A stretch of 64,000 bases of DNA, from NCBI GenBank assembly GCA_963793025.1, contig CAWBYL010000005.1:62001-126000 (forward strand). Reading direction: 5' to 3'. The position numbers and the translations under genes were made by a program. The notes under the pieces are model-generated. The model was not told the origin of the DNA. It did no database searches and worked only from the letters and a program-made list of their open reading frames with translations. Positions 61,099-64,000 of the stretch are shown here, in pieces (the stretch's first letter is position 1; each line of letters begins with the position of its first letter). The DNA comes from CAWBYL01 sp963793025. Lineage in GTDB: Bacteria > Actinomycetota > Acidimicrobiia > Acidimicrobiales > Acidimicrobilacustridaceae.

Positions 61099-62421
61099 TC
61101 AGTCAGGGGGGTGCTCGGGGAAGCGGTCGACCCGGCGCAGGGCGGGGAAGAGGACCGTCCACAGTCCGACGACGCCGAGGGTGGCGACGCCGCCGAACAC
61201 CACTGCGCCGGAGGTGCCGATCACCTGGCCGGCGACACCCGACTCGAAGGCGCCGAGCTCGTTGGACGCGCCCAGGAACACCCCCTCCACCGCCATCACC
61301 CGGCCGCGGGCCGGGCTGGGGGTGACCAGCGGGACGAGGGTGCCCCGGATGAACACGCTCACGGCGTCGGCGGCGCTGAGCAGCAGGAGGCTGATGAAGG
61401 CGACGGTGAAGCTCCGGGTGAGTCCGAGCACGATCGTGCCCATGCCGAACAGGGCGACGACGACATAGAGCTTGCGGCCGATGTGGCGTCGGACGGGCCT
61501 GATGGACAAGGCGATGGTGACGATGGCGGCGCCGATGCCGGTGGCCGCCCGCAGCCAGCCGAGGCCCACGGCGTCGACTCCGAGGCGCTTCTCGGCGATG
61601 GCGGGGAGCAGGGCGACGGCGCCACCGAACAGGACGGCGAAGAGGTCGAGGGAGATGGCGCCGAGCAGCACGGGGTCGGCGCGGATCACCCGTAACCCCT
61701 CGAAGGCCTCGTGGATCCGCCCGCGCGACGACGGGCTGTCGATCGGCGCCGACTCCGCCGACGCGGCGGACGCGGCGTCGTCCGGGCCCGCCATCGTGGC
61801 CGCGTAGGCCTCCCCGGCGACCTCGAGGGTCTCCGCCGCCCGCGTCTCGTCGCTCAGGGCCACCAGAGGCCCACCGGCGGGGCCGGCCACCGACGGTGCG
61901 GCGGACGATCGGATCGGGCGGGGCCGGGCGAACTGCACGGTCACGGCGCCGACGGTCGCCAGGGCCATGACGGCGATGAACGGCCAGGTGGGGGAGATCA
62001 CGTAGAGGAAGCCGGCGAGGATCGGTCCACCGATCAGCGCGATCTGCCAACCGGCCGAGTTGAAGGCGATGAGCCGGGGCAACCCGCCGGGGGGAGCGAT
62101 GTCGGGCGGCATCGATCGCAACGCCGGGGTCACGAAGGCCCGAGCCGATCCGAAGGCGACCACGAGGGCGAAGATCGGCCACGTCTCGACGCTTCCGCTG
62201 GCCGCGTGCCAGGCCAAGCCGCCAGAAGCGACGACCTCACCCAACAACCCGAGCGAGACGATCGTTCGTCGGTCGTAGCGGTCGGCCACCGAGCCGGTGA
62301 CGGTCATCAGCAGAGCGGCGGGCAGAAACTCGGCCAGCCCCAGCAGGCCGAGGTCGAGGTCACGGCCGGTGATGTCGTAGAGCTGCTTGCCCAGGGCGGT
62401 GACCTGAGCGATGGCGGCCAT
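61099..62421 (-). CDS. MFS transporter (EntS-like), 5' end uncertain
   Basis: A major facilitator of the MFS_3 type. The visible 440 residues start inside helix 1. Homologous-looking sequence (LARDLLRDRAVLALLATSLAG) continues upstream in frame to about 62505 with no ATG, GTG or TTG. A GTG at 62513 would join if one C were added to the CCCCC run near 62486. The motif DRYDRRT lies in loop 2-3. The central loop is long and acidic. The substrate is unknown; siderophore or drug export is typical. The N-terminal truncation may be an indel artefact. Confidence 0.8.
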   Translation of the reverse strand: MAAIAQVTALGKQLYDITGRDLDLGLLGLAEFLPAALLMTVTGSVADRYDRRTIVSLGLLGEVVASGGLAWHAASGSVETWPIFALVVAFGSARAFVTPALRSMPPDIAPPGGLPRLIAFNSAGWQIALIGGPILAGFLYVISPTWPFIAVMALATVGAVTVQFARPRPIRSSAAPSVAGPAGGPLVALSDETRAAETLEVAGEAYAATMAGPDDAASAASAESAPIDSPSSRGRIHEAFEGLRVIRADPVLLGAISLDLFAVLFGGAVALLPAIAEKRLGVDAVGLGWLRAATGIGAAIVTIALSIRPVRRHIGRKLYVVVALFGMGTIVLGLTRSFTVAFISLLLLSAADAVSVFIRGTLVPLVTPSPARGRVMAVEGVFLGASNELGAFESGVAGQVIGTSGAVVFGGVATLGVVGLWTVLFPALRRVDRFPEHPPD

Positions 62422-62589
62422 CGTCCCGGCCAGTGAGGTGGCCAGGAGAGCAAGGACCGCCCGGTCTCGGAGCAGGTCCCGGGCAAGGGGGCGGGTGGTC
62501 GCGATGGGAGCACGCTACCGGTGGCCCGACGGGCGCCGGCCCGCCGCCGGGTGCCGGCCGACTCTCAGGATTCGATGGCCGGGGGCCGC

Positions 62590-63699
62590 TCAGGAGTGGA
62601 CCCGGTACTCCATGCCGTCGGCGGTCTCGCGACGCTCGGCCTTGTCGGCCAGACGGAGGTTCTCCAGATGGGCGTAGGTCTCGCTGTCGGCCATCGGGCC
62701 GCGGCTGCGCTCGGAGAAGAGGAACTCGGACCAGCGGGGGATGAGGGCCCATTCCGCCTCGGGGGCGGCATCGACCAGCTGCTGCAGACGCTGGGCGTGG
62801 TGCTCCTTGATCGCCTCGCACCGACCGGCCAGATCGGGGAACGGATGGCCGTGGGCGGGCAACACCTGGGTGATGCCCTCGAGGGCGGCCACCTTGTCCA
62901 GGTTCCGGAGGTAGTTGGAGAGCGGATCTCCACCCATGAAGCCGGCGATGTGGGGGGTGATGGTGGGCAGCACGTGGTCTCCGGAGAGCAGCACGCCGTC
63001 CTCGGGCGACCACATGCAGAGGTGGTCGTGGGTGTGGCCCGGCGTGAACACGGCCACCCAGTCACGGTCACCGAGGCGCACCGTCTGCTGGTCGTCGACG
63101 ACGATGGTCGGACGCGGGGCCTTCATCCACGTCACCTCTTCCAGGCGTCCGTCGGCGATGGCGCTGCGGACCCGGTCACGGAACGCCTTGAAGCCCGGGA
63201 AAAGGGTGGCCAGCTCGTCCTCACCGGTGGAGGACATGGCGTCGAGCAGCGTGCCCGCCTCGCCGGCGTCGGCCGGATCGAGTGGCTCCAACGGCGTCTC
63301 GTCCAGGTCGAGCAGCTCGGTCCACTTGCGGAACATGGTGGACGTGAGCACGTCGGCGTGCGCTTCCTCCACGAGGCGGTGAGCGCCACCGAAGTGGTCG
63401 GGGTGGGAGTGGGTGACGTACACGGTGTGGACGCGGGCGAGAGGGATGCCGGCGTCCCCCATGCGGTCGAGGAGGGCGGCCCACGATTCGTCGCTCGGCA
63501 GTCCGGGGTCGACGAGGGTGAAGCCCCGGGAGTCCTCGATGGCGTAGGTGTTCACGTGTCCGAGGCCGGTGAAGTCGGTGGGGAGCTGGAGGCGAAGGAT
63601 GCCGCGCGCCACCTCCGTGATCTCGGTGGAGGCGGGCTCCTGTTCCTGCCTGGGTACCCGGGCAGGGGCGCCTCCGTGGTCGTGTTGGTGCACCGTCAC
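62590..63699 (-). CDS. MBL-fold metallo-hydrolase
   Basis: A 369-residue MBL-fold protein. THSHPDHFGG is the zinc motif, with further ligands in TPGHTHDHLCM, SGDHVLPTITPH and PAHGHPFPD. A helical C-terminal region (CEAIKEHHAQRLQQL) resembles glyoxalase II-like or hydroxyacylglutathione hydrolase relatives common in actinobacteria. The His-rich start (TVHQHDHGG) is unusual. GTG 63699 is the only start before the fold. Confidence 0.87.
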   Translation of the reverse strand: MTVHQHDHGGAPARVPRQEQEPASTEITEVARGILRLQLPTDFTGLGHVNTYAIEDSRGFTLVDPGLPSDESWAALLDRMGDAGIPLARVHTVYVTHSHPDHFGGAHRLVEEAHADVLTSTMFRKWTELLDLDETPLEPLDPADAGEAGTLLDAMSSTGEDELATLFPGFKAFRDRVRSAIADGRLEEVTWMKAPRPTIVVDDQQTVRLGDRDWVAVFTPGHTHDHLCMWSPEDGVLLSGDHVLPTITPHIAGFMGGDPLSNYLRNLDKVAALEGITQVLPAHGHPFPDLAGRCEAIKEHHAQRLQQLVDAAPEAEWALIPRWSEFLFSERSRGPMADSETYAHLENLRLADKAERRETADGMEYRVHS

Positions 63700-63768
63700 A
63701 CGGCGACCCTACCGCTCTCGCCCGCTGCGAGGCGCGGGCCTGGTCCTGAGCGTCCGCGTCCGCCGGCC

Positions 63769-64000
63769 CTAGTCCGGAGGAGGGGGTGGGGCGCTCTCGT
63801 CGGCCAGACGGCAGAAAGCCTCGCGGTAGTAGCGGAGCTCGGTGAGGCTCTCCCGGATGTCGTCCATCGCCCGGTGCCCCTCGGCCTTGGCCGGCGCGCT
63901 CCCGAGCAGGGTCGGGTTCCAGCGCTTGATGAGCTCCTTGAGGGTGGAGACGTCGACGGACCGGTAGTGGAGGAAGTTCTCGATGTCGGGCAGATACGCG
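63769..64000 (-). CDS. orn: Oligoribonuclease, C-terminal part
   Basis: The last 76 codons of a gene running off the right edge. The visible part has YLPDIENFLHYRSVDVSTLKEL (Orn exonuclease III region), KRWNPTLL and the terminal catalytic-domain motif HRAMDDIRESLTELRYYRE, where the Asp is an exonuclease metal ligand. Orn degrades 2- to 5-nt RNA. The stop is TAG at 63769-63771, after a short Pro-rich end. Confidence 0.92.
   Translation of the reverse strand, partial: AYLPDIENFLHYRSVDVSTLKELIKRWNPTLLGSAPAKAEGHRAMDDIRESLTELRYYREAFCRLADESAPPPPPD

Overview
The window is uniformly GC-rich and densely coded. It carries actinobacterial hallmarks: a WhiB regulator, two ArsA-like ATPases, an acyl-CoA carboxylase epsilon subunit, a separate LigD-type polymerase and LigC-type ligase, and a PII-Amt operon. 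An ethylmalonyl-CoA pathway (Ccr plus an Ecm-type mutase), a proton-pumping pyrophosphatase and an AbiEi-DUF559 protein fit a deep-branching, possibly marine or aquatic actinobacterium. A member of the Acidimicrobiia is my best guess; this is inferred from gene content, since no rRNA is present.

Layout. 0-6 kb: an MprAB-like two-component pair, a possible GlnR site, PII and the ammonium transporter, then small membrane and CoA-binding proteins. 6-10 kb: H+-pyrophosphatase and a cation diffusion facilitator. 10-18 kb: a beta-propeller protein, RF3, two alpha/beta hydrolases (the second lacks its nucleophile), a tandem-repeat patch, exonuclease VII, a lipoprotein, and SoxR with a textbook 19-bp-spacer promoter facing a 41-residue ORF. 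18-22 kb: epimerase, crotonyl-CoA carboxylase/reductase, a coiled-coil protein and a thiolase. 22-28 kb: recR-ybaB-dnaX, then an AbiEi-DUF559 gene bracketed by regularly phased 40-bp palindromes, a 136-bp element with 24-bp terminal inverted repeats, and tRNA-Ser(GGA)-tadA-tRNA-Ser(CGA).

28-38 kb: an ABC exporter, small proteins, a 5'-3' exonuclease, TatA, split end-joining enzymes (LigD polymerase and LigC), and propionyl/acetyl-CoA carboxylase beta with epsilon. 37-47 kb: a secreted protein with five neocarzinostatin-like domains, a phosphoesterase, a class III CoA transferase, a second palindrome pair, aldehyde dehydrogenase, a degenerate GGDEF protein, ethylmalonyl-CoA mutase, Aat and hydroxyacyl-CoA dehydrogenase. 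47-54 kb: a frameshifted methyltransferase-like gene, an S51-like peptidase, FKBP, aspartate kinase with an internal beta-subunit start, acetyltransferases, a Tat-exported protein and Asd. 54-64 kb: tRNA-Pro, a receiver/STAS pair, two ArsA-like ATPases (one frameshifted in its Walker A), NfeD, WhiB, FxsA, two MBL hydrolases, an MFS transporter and the end of oligoribonuclease.

Functionally, the thiolase, 3-hydroxyacyl-CoA dehydrogenase, Ccr, epimerase, Ecm and carboxylase beta/epsilon make up most of an acetyl-CoA to C4/C5 acyl-CoA assimilation route, although the genes are scattered. Aspartate kinase and Asd give the entry to lysine/threonine/methionine synthesis.

The least explained features are the families of 37-40-nt inverted-repeat elements (25.5, 26.6, 41.6 and 15.1 kb). 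One family tightly frames the AbiEi-DUF559 gene. Three apparent frameshifts may be real decay or base-calling indels.
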